From: Candidatus Defluviilinea gracilis
GTDB lineage: Bacteria; Chloroflexota; Anaerolineae; Anaerolineales; Villigracilaceae
Reading direction: 5' to 3'
DNA: 64,000 nucleotides
NCBI GenBank assembly: GCA_016716235.1
Contig: JADJWS010000003.1
Span: forward strand, 1-64,000
In this document: positions 1 through 9,648 of the stretch, piece by piece
Position numbering within the stretch: position 1 is the first letter of the stretch
Layout of the letters: the number at the start of each line of letters is the position of its first letter
Program-made: the position numbers and the translations under genes
Notes under the pieces: model-generated
Database searches by the model: none
Told to the model about the DNA's origin: nothing
Seen by the model: the letters and a program-made list of their open reading frames with translations, nothing else

Positions 1-1327
1 GGAGATGGACGTGGTGCGCGAACGCATCCTAGCGTAGGGAAACGTCCCGATGGGCGAACGTCGCCCATCCACCGACACATCCGCCCCATTTGGTGCGAGG
101 AACTTTCGCGCGCGCACGGGTCAGGCTTGTTCACACGCGGCGAGACTTCAAATCTCTTATCTGTTGCGACTCTCGCAACACTCGGCATGCGCAGGAACTC
201 GATAACCTCAGCCCGATCAAAGACAAACGCTACATCCATCACTACAACTTCCCGCCGTATTCCACCGGGCGAAGGGAAACGCACGGGCGGGCAAAGCCGA
301 CGGGAGGTCGGTCACGGGGCGTTGGCAGAACGCGCGCTTGAACCAGTTATCCCTGCGGAAGATTCGTTCCCGTACAAGTTGCGAGTCGTATCGGGAAGCG
401 TTGTCCTCCAACGGCTCGACCTCGATGGGTTCCGTCTGCGGCTCGACACTTGCGTTGATGGATGCGGGCGACGCCGAACAAAGCCCCGTCTGGCCGGCGT
501 GGCGATGGGGACTCATCACCGATTTGAACGGCTCAGCCGCTACAAAATCCTCACTGACATCTCATGCACCGAAGATCATCTCGGCGACATGGATTTCAAA
601 GTGGCGGGAACACCGGCCGGCATCACCGCCCTCCCGCAAATGGACATCAAGATCAGCGGCTTGAGCGCGCAGATGATGACAGAAGCGCTCGAACAGGCGA
701 AGGTGGCGCGCATCCATTTGGAAAGATGCCGGCGGTGTTGCCCGAATCGCGCCCTGACATCAAAGAACACGCGCCGCGCATCATCACCGTAAAAATCCTC
801 GCTGATAAGATCGACGCGTCGATCGGACCAAGCGGAAAGAACATCCGCGTACTGCAAGAAGAGACCAGCGCAAAGATCGACATCGAAGAAAAACGGCATG
901 GTGTACATCGCGTCCACCGATGGCGCCGGCGTGAAGATCACGCAGGGAACGCATCGCTGGACTTGGCGAAGAGGCTGTCGTTGGGAACATCTACCCGGCA
1001 AAGTCGTTCGCATCGCGGACTTCGGCGCGTTCGTCGAAATCCCTGCCTGGCATGGACGGGCTCGTCCACATTTCGCAACTCGCTTCTGAGCGCGTGAACA
1101 AAGTGGAAGAGCGGTCGGCATGGGCGAAGAGATCACCGTGATGGTGACCGACATTGACGGACAAGGAAAGATCTGACTCTCGCGTCAGGCTGTGCTTGAA
1201 GGTTGGACGGCAGAAGAGGCGCGCGAGAAAGATCAATCCGCGCTGAAGCGGCGGAGCCGGAAGACCCGGCGGAGATCGCGGGCGCGGAGGGGATCGGCGT
1301 GGCGGTGATCGCGGCGGCAGAAGGTAG
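1..1327 (+). pseudogene. pnp: Polynucleotide phosphorylase (PNPase), 3' half, frame-broken
   Basis: PNPase is a phosphorolytic 3'-5' exoribonuclease. The three plus-strand frames together give the second RNase PH domain (LFTRGET near 125, HHYNFPPYSTG near 240, REVGHGALAERALEPVIP near 305, ALMDAG, DHLGDMDFKVAGT near 580, QAKVARIH), then a KH domain (APRIITVKI, SIGPSGKNIR near 820, EETSAKIDIEE) and an S1 domain (GKVVRIADFGAFVEI near 1000, MDGLVHISQLASERVNKVE). The frame changes at least eight times, so no single reading frame is coding for long. The gene runs in from the left edge of the window. Because pnp is normally kept intact, sequencing indels are as likely as true decay. The last residues and the stop are uncertain. 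The identification itself is secure. Confidence 0.85.
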
Positions 1328-1328
1328 A

Positions 1329-1530
1329 ACGTGGATGATTAGAAGATTAGAGGATTAGAGGAGTAGAGGATTGAGGGTAGAGAGTGGAAAGCGGATGATG
1401 AGGGAGGCATCGTCCGCTTTTTTTTGTTGGGAGGTGTTAGGTGGATTGAGGAGTAGAGTGATTGAAGGATTAGAGAATTAGAGAATTGGAGAATTAGAGA
1501 ATTGAGAATTAGAGGATTAGAGAATTGAGT
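1329..1530. repeat. Low-complexity A/G-rich intergenic repeat
   Basis: Imperfect tandem units such as GATTAGAG, GAGTAGAG and AGAATTAGAGAATTG fill the space between pnp and intI and surround the pnp terminator. Similar A/G-rich tracts occur at 40221-40260 and 43964-44053. No gene is seen here. Confidence 0.7.
1388..1425 (+). terminator. Rho-independent terminator after pnp
   Basis: The arm AAAGCGGATGATG pairs with CATCGTCCGCTTT and is followed by a run of T. It lies about 60 bases after the end of the pnp reading frame on the same strand, which fits a terminator for that transcript. Confidence 0.75.
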
Positions 1531-1539
1531 GATTGGAGA

Positions 1540-2333
1540 TTAGGTGTCGAGGGGGATTTGACGGCGAGCCGCCGCGTTGGATGACGGGTGTAGATCATGG
1601 TGGTTTTGACGTCTTTGTGACCGAGGAGTTCCTGAATGGTGCGAATATCGTAGTTATTTTGCAGGAGTGTGGGTTGCGAAGGAGTGACGGAAGGTGTGAG
1701 AGGTGACATGTTTATCAACCCTCGCTAAGCGCGCCGCTTCTTTCACGGCTTTTTGACTGCCGTTTCATGTAAATGATGGCGGCGGGTTATACCCGTCCCT
1801 GGCTCTTTGAAGAGGCTGGCGGCAGCGAAGACGTATTGCCATACCCATTCTTTGCTGGCGTTTGGATATTTCCGCTCCAGAGCAAAGGGCAGCTAGACAG
1901 AGCCGCATCCTTTTGCCAGGTCTTTTTGATGTATTCGTCTGACTTGCTCCAAATGGCGTTTTAGCGGCTCGACGACACTATCAGGCAGAATGGTAGAACG
2001 ATCATCGTCGCCTTTGCCATCGCGGATCATCACTTGATGGTTGGCAAAGTCAATATCTTTGACGCGCAGGCGCATGGTTTCCATCACGCGCAAGCCTCCG
2101 CCGTACATGACCTGCGCGATAATCTTGTTGACGCCGCTCAAATTGGCGATCACGGATTTGATTTCTTCTTTCGAAAGCACGACGGGGACGGTCTTTGCTT
2201 TTTGGGGGCGAAATTCGACAAGGGCGTTTTCATCCAGCGCGATGCGCAGAACATGACGATAGAGAAAGAGGATCGAACTTAACGCCTGTGTTTGGGTAGA
2301 GCCTGGGGGTTTCGGGTGGGCTGGCTGGTTCAT
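1540..2333 (-). pseudogene. intI: Integron integrase IntI, disrupted
   Basis: IntI is the tyrosine recombinase that moves integron cassettes. Read on the minus strand, the catalytic residues are visible: Arg in MYGGGLRVME, Lys in RDGKGDDDR, His and Arg in HTFRHSFATH, His in LLGHKDVKTT and Tyr in MIYT. The extra block that separates IntI from other tyrosine recombinases is also present (ALERKYPNASKEWVWQYVF, then RRHHLHETAVKKAV). Damage: the start MNQPAHPKPPG runs directly into STQTQALSSILFLYR, so about 65 residues of the N-terminal SAM-like domain are missing in frame. A TAG follows GSV where family members usually have Tyr. There are frameshifts near 1757 and 1668 and near the C-terminus, which would end LAVKSPLDT. 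It is divergent from the cassettes, as in classical integrons. Some lesions may be sequencing errors; the internal deletion is harder to explain that way. Confidence 0.9.
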
Positions 2334-2341
2334 TGGAATAT

Positions 2342-2368
2342 TTGCCTTTGAATATGTGGGCGTATAAT
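2342..2368 (+). promoter_or_regulatory. Candidate cassette promoter (Pc)
   Basis: TTGCCT at 2342 and a perfect TATAAT at 2363 are 15 bases apart. They lie between intI and the attI-like core and point into the array. The position matches the Pc promoter of integrons. The spacing is short and the -35 box is weak, so this is an inference. Confidence 0.45.
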
Positions 2369-2383
2369 GCTGTACATAGGCAA

Positions 2384-2450
2384 TTATACAGCCTACAGGC
2401 TGTATAACCACCCAAACGGTGTCTTATACAGCCTACAGGCTGGTTAAGAC
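2384..2450. promoter_or_regulatory. Two palindromic repeats between intI and attI
   Basis: TTATACAGCC-TACA-GGCTGTATAA (2384-2407) is a near-perfect palindrome. Its core recurs at 2424-2442 inside a larger imperfect inverted repeat bounded by GTCTTA and TAAGAC (2421-2450). On the minus strand the first copy contains TATAAT, so it overlaps a plausible intI promoter. The pair could be operators or integrase-binding repeats; the sequence does not decide. Confidence 0.55.
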
Positions 2451-2453
2451 ATA

Positions 2454-2460
2454 GTTAGGT
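2454..2460 (+). other. attI: attI-like core site of the integron
   Basis: GTTAGGT matches the GTTRRRY core. It sits at the junction of the intI upstream region and the first cassette, with the cut expected after G2454. It has no attC-like stem on its left, as expected for attI. Its complement would be ACCTAAC; the matching end of cassette 1 reads CCTTAAC, which agrees only if an indel is allowed. Confidence 0.65.
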
Positions 2461-2483
2461 TTTCTAGGTAATCTTGGAAATAT

Positions 2484-3435
2484 ATGATGGAAAAGAAAAG
2501 GCATCACCATTACGTCTGGAGATACTATCTCCGTCCCTGGTCATCAAACGGAAAGATTGCCTGTTTACGGGAAGGAAAATTGTTTATGCCCAAATCTTAT
2601 GGGCATAGGTCAAGAAAGAGATTTCAAAAACTCAAAGAGTTAATCCCGATGAAATAGCATTTATCAAAAAAAAAAAATCTTGCAATCGCACCCGCTCAAA
2701 TAAACGCCTCCAAGAAACACACTTAAACTTACTGAAACAGTTCACTTTGTTTTCCAATTTAGAAAATATATTGAGCAATGGGCGTCAAAGACCCAGAACG
2801 CGTCTGTTGGAGATGATAGAAACCGCCATTCACAATATTGAAGAAGATTTACATACCGACATAGAAAACACAGCAATAAAATATCTCGATTCAATTTTGC
2901 AAGAAGACATTAGGTTTTACGACAAAGATGAAGATTGCATGGAATTTTTGTTGTTTTTGTCGGTACAACACCAACGAACTGAGAAAATTAAAAAAAGTGT
3001 TCTCGAAGCCAGTTCGTTAAAGATGTCAAGATGGTTGTGTTTGAAAATGTGGAATGTGTTACGACATATATTTGCCATAAATGTGGCTTGGGTCTTGTAC
3101 GCAGAAAGAAATTTTTTAGGATGATACTGCTCAAAAACGAAAGCCCTATAGAGTTTATTACAGGAGACCAGCTGTGATAAACACATATTTCAGTATTGGG
3201 TAAGAAGACTCCTCCAAACGAATTAGAACCGTATTATCCAGTTTCTTCGCCTAAGTGGCATATTCTAATTAGCGAGCGAGAAGTAATTAAAAGGAACCTA
3301 ATTTAAAATTACTAAACGGAAAATGATGTAATAGAATACAATAAAATGATTGTGGAAAATTTCAGCAACCAAATTTACGCAACGTCAATGGTTGTCTTGG
3401 AAAATATAAGGATTTGCAGAAGACGAAAGCCTTAA
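2484..3435 (+). pseudogene. DUF4238-like protein, frame-broken (cassette C1)
   Basis: The start reads MMEKKRHHHYVWRYYLRPWSSNGKIACLREGK, the HHYV-type opening typical of DUF4238-like proteins. After one or two frame changes it continues as NLMGIGQERDF, ELNPDEIAFIKKK, the helical block at 2747-3120 (FSNLENILSNGR onward), then ESPIEFITGDQPVIN, PPNELEPYYPVSPKWHILISEREVIKRN and SMVVLENIRICRRR. That order matches one family member of about 300 residues broken by at least five indels. The stop TAA lies inside the left core of attC1. Function of the family is unknown to me. The indel density equals that of pnp next door, so the gene may be intact in the organism. Confidence 0.65.
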
Positions 3436-3558
3436 CAAAGCGTGCACCTGACGTGTGGGATTCTGCGGCATTTTCAAGCATTTTTCTGGCTTCGAGTTTT
3501 TCCTGCTCCCAAGCATTGTCCACGCCCGCCCACACGCAGGTAACGCAAACCGTTGGGC
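3430..3558 (+). other. attC: attC1
   Basis: Cores are CCTTAAC (left, imperfect, probably one extra base) and GTTGGGC (right). Stem arms are CACCTGACGTGTGGG and CCCACACGCAGGTAAC, which pair with an unpaired A on the left arm, as in attC hairpins. Confidence 0.88.
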
Positions 3559-3590
3559 GTTTCCACGCAAAATATATTCTAAGGACAATC

Positions 3591-4380
3591 GTGAAAAATT
3601 AAACAATTCATTGTTTTACGACACCGAATAAAGAAAACTTCACTATAGAATATGAAATTATTAAATCCCAAGTGGAACGCGCCATTGAAGTAAAAGACAA
3701 CTGGAAACACGTGATTGCTGAGACAACCGTTAATGACGACATAACAATAGAAGACCTAGTATCTCGCATTGCATTAAAAGTATCCGCGCCAACCTACGAC
3801 GAAGACGAAATAGCATTGGATACGGTTTATTTAAGGTCAATGACCCAAATTTATTAAAATCCATCCCTTTCGACCACACATGACTCCTTGGTTTTGCGAA
3901 ATCTGGAGAACACATTGATCTCTCTCAAGCTGAAACAATAAAAGAAAAAAACATCAAAGATGGGGATGTACTTATCTTTGGACCTGGTTTTCATGGAGGT
4001 CCACCTGACCCGTTGACAATTATTGCTAGTATAGCCACTGTTGCACAATTATTTCTTATGATATTGGAAATGTGGAGACAACGAAAGAGAGAGATCGAAC
4101 TTCCTGACAAGACGCTAATAGATAATAAACATCGAAAATATGTAGAAGAAATTCGTGTCTGCATGGAAGATGGCAGTTGGTTGCACATTAAAGATTATTA
4201 TATTCGTCCAAACACAATAAACGGTTTTATTGAAAAATAAGCCGTTTCGGATCGAGTACGAAGCCCGATTATGCACTGGTTATTTTTTCAGACGCTTCAA
4301 AGTTTAAGATAAAGTTAACCACAAGTGTAGACCGAGAAAATTTAAATGAACTATTAGAAATGTTTGAACGGGAAAAATAG
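3591..4380 (+). pseudogene. Unrecognised protein, frame-broken (cassette C2)
   Basis: The frames join as FTTPNKENFTIEYEIIKSQ, VERAIEVKDNWKHVIAETTV, DDITIEDLVSRIALKVSAP, a frame change near 3836, then LLKSIPFDHT, a stop, SGEHIDLSQAETIKEKNIKDGDVLIF with GPGFHGGPPDP, a hydrophobic helix IASIATVAQLFLMILEM (4019-4070), RQRKREIELPDK and, after another change, LVIFSDASKFKIKLTTSVDRENLNELLEMFEREK. The segment ending KDGDVLIF resembles the last strands of ubiquitin-like folds, which is only a resemblance. I do not recognise the protein. Single-base indels dominate, as in the rest of the first 7.5 kb. Confidence 0.5.
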
Positions 4381-4399
4381 GTGCATATCCCCCAAGAAC

Positions 4400-4529
4400 G
4401 CCCAACAAAGCGTGCACTTGACGGGTGGGATTCTGCGCCATTTTCGGGCATTTTCTACACCCGAACAGAATCCTGCTTTTGGAGTTTTATCTACGCCCGC
4501 CCACCCGCAAGTAACGCAAGCCGTTAGAC
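4400..4529 (+). other. attC: attC2
   Basis: Cores are GCCCAAC and GTTAGAC. Arms are CACTTGACGGGTGGG and CCCACCCGCAAGTAAC. GCCCAAC complements the GTTGGGC that opens cassette C2, and pairing extends three bases further (AAC against GTT). Confidence 0.93.
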
Positions 4530-4574
4530 CCTCGAAAAATTCCATCTCATTCTTTCTCGGGTAAAACTCATCGG

Positions 4575-7468
4575 ATGACATCGCAAACTACCACCCCGCA
4601 ATTATTCATAAATTGGTTGAGACTTTCGAGCAGAATTTAGATTCGTATCGTTTCAGCAAAAACGAAACCGAATTGCGCCGTCAGTTTTAGACCCATTTTT
4701 ACTGCGCTTGGGCCGGATGTTGCCAACGAAAAAGGCTATGCTGTAGCGGGAAAAGAAGTTGACACATGAATTTTCGGTAGATGTTGCAGGTCAGCAGAAA
4801 AAAGCCGATTATGCTTTTCGTGTTGGACGTGGGGAAAAGTTCGATTTTCTGGTTGAAGCAAAAAAGCCATCGGTAAAAGTTGAAACCAGCCAAGAAGCGG
4901 CTTTTCAAATCCGCCGTTATGGTTGGAGCGCAAAACTTCCCACCTTATCTCTTGACCAACTTTGAACACTTCGCTATTTATGATTGCCGTACAAAGCCAA
5001 ATTACAGCGATAAGGCTTCAATTGGGCGAATCAAAATTATTCACTACAAAGAATATGTTGAAAGATGGAATGAGATTGTAGAAATCTTCTCGCCCGAAGC
5101 GGTGCGAAAAGGTTCTTTTGCCAAATACGCCGAAAGCATGAAAGGCAAAAAAGGTACTGCGGACGTTGACGACGCATTTTTACAAGAGATTGAACGCTGG
5201 CGGGAATTGCTTGCTAAAAATATCGCCTTGCGAAATGAAACGATTGATATTGCAGGCTTGAATTATTCCGTTCAAATGACAATTGACCGCATTGTATTTT
5301 GCGAATCTGGCGAAGAACGTGGAATCGAGCCGGAAAATCAATTACAGGAAACTATCATCAGCCATGATGATGTTTACCAAGAATCATGCGAGTTATTCAA
5401 ACGAGCGGACACAAGATATAACTCTGGTCTTCTTTCCATTTCAGCCAAGAAAAAGAACAAAACAGCCGCCCTGATGATTTGACGCTTTCTAATTGACATT
5501 GACGACAAGATATTGAAAGACATCATTTCAAATTTGTATTATCCAAAAAGCCCGTATGCTTTTCTTTATATTCCTTCCGATATTTTAGGGCAGGTTTACG
5601 AGCGTTTTCTTGGCAAGGTGATTCGCTTAACAGCAGGACACAGTGCAAAGGTAGAAGAAAAGCCAGAAGTCCGCAAAGCAGGCGGTGTTTATTACACGCC
5701 TACTTATATCGTGGAATACATCGTAGAAAACACAGTTGGAAAACTTGTTGAAAAGAAAAGTCCGAAAGATGTTGCTTCACTAAAATCATGGACCCTGCTT
5801 GGGGGTCGGGGTACTTTCCTGCTAGGCGCATATCAATTTTTATTGGATTGGCATTTGAATTGGTATGTTGAAAATGAGCCTGAAAAAGCCGAGAAAAGCA
5901 AAGCCATTGTAAAAGTTAGCGATGGTTACAGGTTAACTACTGCGAAGAAAAAAGAAATCTTGCTCAACAATATTCATGGCGTGGACATTGACGCGCAAGC
6001 GGTAGAAGTGACCAAACTTTCTCTTTTGCTCAAAGTATTGGAAAATGCCAGCGGCTTGGGCAGTTAGGAGTTCAAAGGAGCGAGTTTTGCCCGACGGGAA
6101 GTATCATTAAATGCGGTAATTATTAATTGGCTTTGATTACTTTGAAGGCGGATTAATGCCCGATGAAGAAGAACAAGCAAAAGTTAATCCGTTCAATTGG
6201 AAAAATGAATTCAAAGAAGTCTTTGCAAAAGGTGGTTTTGATGTTGCTATTGGAAATCCGCCCTACATTGATTCTGAATGGCTAACAAAGACAAATCCTT
6301 AGAACCCCGTAGATAACTGTAAAAACAAAACACTATCAAAGCGCAAAAGGCAACTGGGATATTTTCTGTGTGTTTGTAGAAAAGAGTCTGGAAATTTCAA
6401 AGCAATATTCAAGCATGATTATCCCGAACAAGTTGCTTTCGGCTGGTTATGCTCGCGCCACAAGAAATTACATTACTCAAATCACTCAATTATTGGTTAT
6501 CCACGATTACTTAGCGTCTCCCGTGACTCCCCGTTCGCAGTTTATCCTAATTGTTTATATAGTCAAGGCACCGACTAATTTTAGCAAATCAGGTTTTATG
6601 AATTAAACGAATCAAACCGAAACAGCGTGAAATGGCCGAAAAAGAACAGCCTATTGAACGTGGGAAAAAATTAAATCAACTCTGATGGAAATAGTTGGTT
6701 CACTTTTAGCGGGCAGGACAATGACTTTATAGAAAGATTTAGAACACTCTGTAAACGCCTTGATGAAGTTGCTACCGTAAATGGAGAGGGCAATCAGTAT
6801 CCGAAGCATACGAATACAAAGAGTATGTGATTAATGAGCCAAAAAAAAGAAGATTACTTTTGCTTTTGTAAACACAGGAACAATTGACCGTTACGCTGTT
6901 TTATGGGGTATTTATCAAACCACATATATAAAAGCAAAGTACGACATGCCTGTTATTCCTAAAAAATATTGGTCTAAAATGGCTGAGAAAACAGGTTATC
7001 AAAGCCAGAAAGCAGGAAAATTATTGTAGGCGGAATGAATAAACGCCTAGAATGCGTAGGTACAGATGACGGCAAATTACTGTTGCTGGCAAATCTATCA
7101 ATAATTACATCTAGCGAAATTGACTCGCCCAATATCTTCTTCGTTTATTAAATAGCAAGTGTTGCTAACTTATTATTACCGCAATAACTTTCAGGATATC
7201 TTTAGGCGGTTTTTTGAGAATTGGACCGCCGCAATTAAAAGAATTGCCAATTCAAAGTTATTGAAAAAGATAGTCCGCAGTTCAAAAAGATGGTTAGTCT
7301 AGTTGAACAAATTACTCATTCATCGAAACGGCTTGCAGAAGCAAAAACGCCACAAGAGCAAGAGATTAGAACGTCAAATTCAAAAAACAGATTCATTCAA
7401 TTGACTCGCTTGTTTATGAGTTATACGGATTAAGTGATGAAGAAATAAAAATCGTGGAAGGTCAGTAG
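4575..7468 (+). pseudogene. Fused restriction endonuclease-methyltransferase (type IIG-like), frame-broken (cassette C3)
   Basis: The pieces are an N-terminal PD-(D/E)xK-like nuclease (ADYAFRVGRGEKFDFLVEAKKP, 4803-4871), a helical connector (WNEIVEIFSPEAVRKGSFAKYAES), and an N6-adenine methylase. In the methylase are GGVYYTPTYIVEYIVENTVGKLVE (5681-5755), motif I read as DPAWGSG near 5790 where the family has DPACGSG, NNIHGVDIDAQAVEVTKLSLLLK (5968-6035) and motif IV GNPPYIDSEW (6252-6281). A target-recognition region runs to GLSDEEIKIVEGQ and the stop at 7466. The family cuts and methylates DNA with one polypeptide. At least ten indels split it. At about 3.1 kb this is the largest cassette. 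Its end cores (GTTAGAC and GCCCAAC) do not match well. Confidence 0.75.
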
Positions 7469-7518
7469 TAAAATGGGTTCAGGTCTTTTAATGGCAAAGA
7501 GTCTTGCAGGTCAAGAGC

Positions 7519-7646
7519 GCCCAACAAAGCGTGCACCTGACGCTGGGGATTCTGCGGCAATCTCAAGCATTTTTCTGGCTTCGAGTTTTTCCTGCTCCCA
7601 GGCATTCGCCGCCCGCCCCCAGCGCAGGTAACGCAAACCGTTGGGC
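7519..7646 (+). other. attC: attC3
   Basis: Cores are GCCCAAC and GTTGGGC. Arms are CACCTGACGCTGGGG and CCCCAGCGCAGGTAAC. A GAGTCTTGCA tail motif lies 11 bases upstream. Confidence 0.94.
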
Positions 7647-7678
7647 TGTTCCTTTGAAAATTTTGGTAGGAATAAATA

Positions 7679-8356
7679 ATGTCAAATCCAAGTGGATATA
7701 GGGATACTTTACTTAGTTTCCTACACCAACCCAATTTGTTTGTCATTGAGGACACAAAAACAAGCATGAAGTGTCCATTTGAAATAAGCCCTAATCATTT
7801 TCTAAGTTTTGCAGAAAATGACCTTGCCTCAAAATTACCGCACAAGTATGTAAACGCCTTAGCAAACATCAAGCGTGCGTTAGATTGTCAAGTGTTATCT
7901 ATTTTTCTTTCGCTTGGAATGCCCACAAAGAAAATCAAAAAATTGGGGCTGGAAAGAAAATTGCAAATAATACAAAAATTAGGTTTGGTTTCGCCACGAA
8001 TATTGAACAAGGTTACTGCCGTCAGGAATTTAATGGAGCATGAATTTACCAATCCTGACAAAGAAACAGTAATAGACATGAAAGATGTTATTTCTTTGTT
8101 TATTGCTTATACTGACACAATAATGATGAATTTTTCTGATGAAGTTGTTGTTGCGTTGAAAAATGAAAATGACGAGCCTGATTCTGAAGAGGTGAAGATA
8201 TATCTAAAGCCAGATAAGCATTCTTTAGAAATTTCGTCAAATTTTTCGCCTGAAAAAATTGTTTTATCGCCCAGTGATGATGATTTTTTTGTTTTCACAG
8301 AACGATTGTTATTCATAAGATGGGGTATTGGAACTAATCCGCTAGCAGAGCCTTGA
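7679..8356 (+). CDS. HEPN-like protein A (cassette C4)
   Basis: 225 residues, all-helical in appearance, no signal or membrane segment. RNLMEH at residues 116-121 fits the Rx4-6H motif of HEPN domains, many of which are RNases in toxin-antitoxin and defence systems; others are non-catalytic. It is paralogous to the next gene: both share (C/R)PF(E/D)ISPN, F(A)E(N/S)DL, VNAL-N-KRA-DCQ, LGL-SP and RNL-EHEF-NP. The last 80 residues differ and are beta-rich. The stop overlaps the start region of the partner, so the pair is translated together. The start follows a weak GTAGGA. The HEPN call rests on motif and helicity only. Confidence 0.6.
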   Translation: MSNPSGYRDTLLSFLHQPNLFVIEDTKTSMKCPFEISPNHFLSFAENDLASKLPHKYVNALANIKRALDCQVLSIFLSLGMPTKKIKKLGLERKLQIIQKLGLVSPRILNKVTAVRNLMEHEFTNPDKETVIDMKDVISLFIAYTDTIMMNFSDEVVVALKNENDEPDSEEVKIYLKPDKHSLEISSNFSPEKIVLSPSDDDFFVFTERLLFIRWGIGTNPLAEP

Positions 8357-8358
8357 TA

Positions 8359-8970
8359 ATGAATAATGCGATTTCTGTTGAACATATATTAAGCCTTCTT
8401 TTTAATTACCAAGATAGCATTTTGGGAAGCAGCATTAAAGGGCTTGCAAGACCTTTTGATATTTCTCCCAATGCCTTTCTAAAGTTCGCAGAATCGGATT
8501 TACAATCCGAATTGTCTCACAAGGCTGTGAATGCTTTATCAAACACAAAAAGAGCGATAGATTGTCAGATTGAATGTATACTTGCAACAACTGGCATTAA
8601 TTTACCTGACATTGATTTTCCAGAAAAGTTGAATATTTTGAATGAAATAGGGTTATTGTCACCAATACTCTTGCAAAAGATAAATCGTGAACGTAATTTG
8701 CTTGAACATGAATTCGTAAATCCACCATCAGAAAAAGTAGCAGATGCCCTCGATATTGCGACATTATTCATATCGTACACTAATGCAAAAATGCAAAAAT
8801 TTCGAGATGAAATTCTTTTTGACACGGGAATTATAGGGATAAATGTATTTGATGGATATATTCAAATCAGAGTAGATAGTAATGAAAATTCTATTATTTT
8901 AGAACATCCCAATCAACATTATTATTCTGCTATGAAGTGGTTGATTCAAGTTAGCAACGAATGGTGGTAA
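8359..8970 (+). CDS. HEPN-like protein B (cassette C4)
   Basis: 203 residues from ATG 8359; a TTG at 8353 in the same frame would overlap the stop of the previous gene. RNLLEH at 112-117 is the Rx4-6H motif. It is paralogous to the upstream protein across residues 25-140 but has its own C-terminal strand-rich part (GYIQIRVDSNENSIILEH). Two tandem paralogues in one cassette suggest a heteromeric pair, or an active copy with a regulator; the sequence cannot tell which. The gene ends 33 bases before attC4. Confidence 0.6.
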   Translation: MNNAISVEHILSLLFNYQDSILGSSIKGLARPFDISPNAFLKFAESDLQSELSHKAVNALSNTKRAIDCQIECILATTGINLPDIDFPEKLNILNEIGLLSPILLQKINRERNLLEHEFVNPPSEKVADALDIATLFISYTNAKMQKFRDEILFDTGIIGINVFDGYIQIRVDSNENSIILEHPNQHYYSAMKWLIQVSNEWW

Positions 8971-9003
8971 ATTCTTTAGCCATCGTTTTGGTAGAGCAAA
9001 ACA

Positions 9004-9133
9004 GCCCAACAAAGCGTGCAGTGGATTGGCGGGAGTCTGCGCGACTTACAGGCATTTTTCTGACTTCGGGTTTTTTCCGCTCTTGGAACTTTTTCCTAGC
9101 CCGCCCGCCAACCCCTAACGCAAGCCGTTGGGC
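9004..9133 (+). other. attC: attC4
   Basis: Cores are GCCCAAC and GTTGGGC. Arms are CAGTGGATTGGCGGG and CCCGCCAACCCCTAAC, a different stem sequence that still pairs. The left core plus ACA complements the start of cassette C4 (GTTGGGCTGTT). Confidence 0.94.
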
Positions 9134-9648
9134 ATCGGGTCATGTGAAATTCAAAATCTGAATCTGGCTGGCTGGCAGTTTTCTTCGCTCGTTGTTTCGG
9201 TCTTTGGGTTTCTCATTTCTTCCAGTCCATCTCGCTTTGCCTGCAAGTTGTTTTGCTTTTCAGTTTTTCTGCTCGCTTTTATCTTTTGGCTTTTTATGTT
9301 TGCTCGTAAGTTGTTTTTGGGTTTCGCTTCATCCTCTGCATTTACTTTTTTAGCCAAGTCAGTTTGCATTTTCTTTTGGTTGGTTTGTTTTGTGGTGCTT
9401 GGGCAAGTTTGGTTTGCTCGCCGTTGTTTTTTCGCAAGTTCCGTTGGCTGGCAAGGTAGGCAAAGTTTTTCGTTTTATGGTTCTCGTTCTGGGCAAATTG
9501 TTTCGGTTTTGGTTGGGTTTCATCGTTCATGTGTTTTCGTGATGGTTCTGTGTTTTTATGTTCAGTGTCGCCTTGCCTGTGTCGTATAAAAAGGTTTGTT
9601 GTGGGTTTGTTGGTTTACGTCCACAGTTGGCAAGCCCTCAAGTCCCAT
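9134..9648. other. Cassette C5, T/G-rich, no convincing gene
   Basis: 515 bases with strong T over A and G over C bias on the plus strand, built of loose repeats such as CAAGTTGTTTTGC, CGTAAGTTGTTTTTGGG and GGCAAG. The one long plus-strand frame starts inside the attC core, has no ribosome binding site and encodes only Phe/Val/Ser/Cys-rich sequence. The minus-strand frames (9151-9369, 9342-9530) are Lys/Asn/Glu-rich without family resemblance and also lack clear ribosome binding sites. Cassette C11 has the same character. I read it as non-coding or degenerate. Confidence 0.6.

Noticed and set aside
127..792. Plus-strand frame of 221 residues as an intact gene
   Set aside because: It joins correct and shifted segments of PNPase; the true protein changes frame several times here.
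9128..9589. 153-residue hydrophobic frame in cassette C5
   Set aside because: Starts inside the attC core, has no ribosome binding site, and its composition follows the T/G bias of the DNA.
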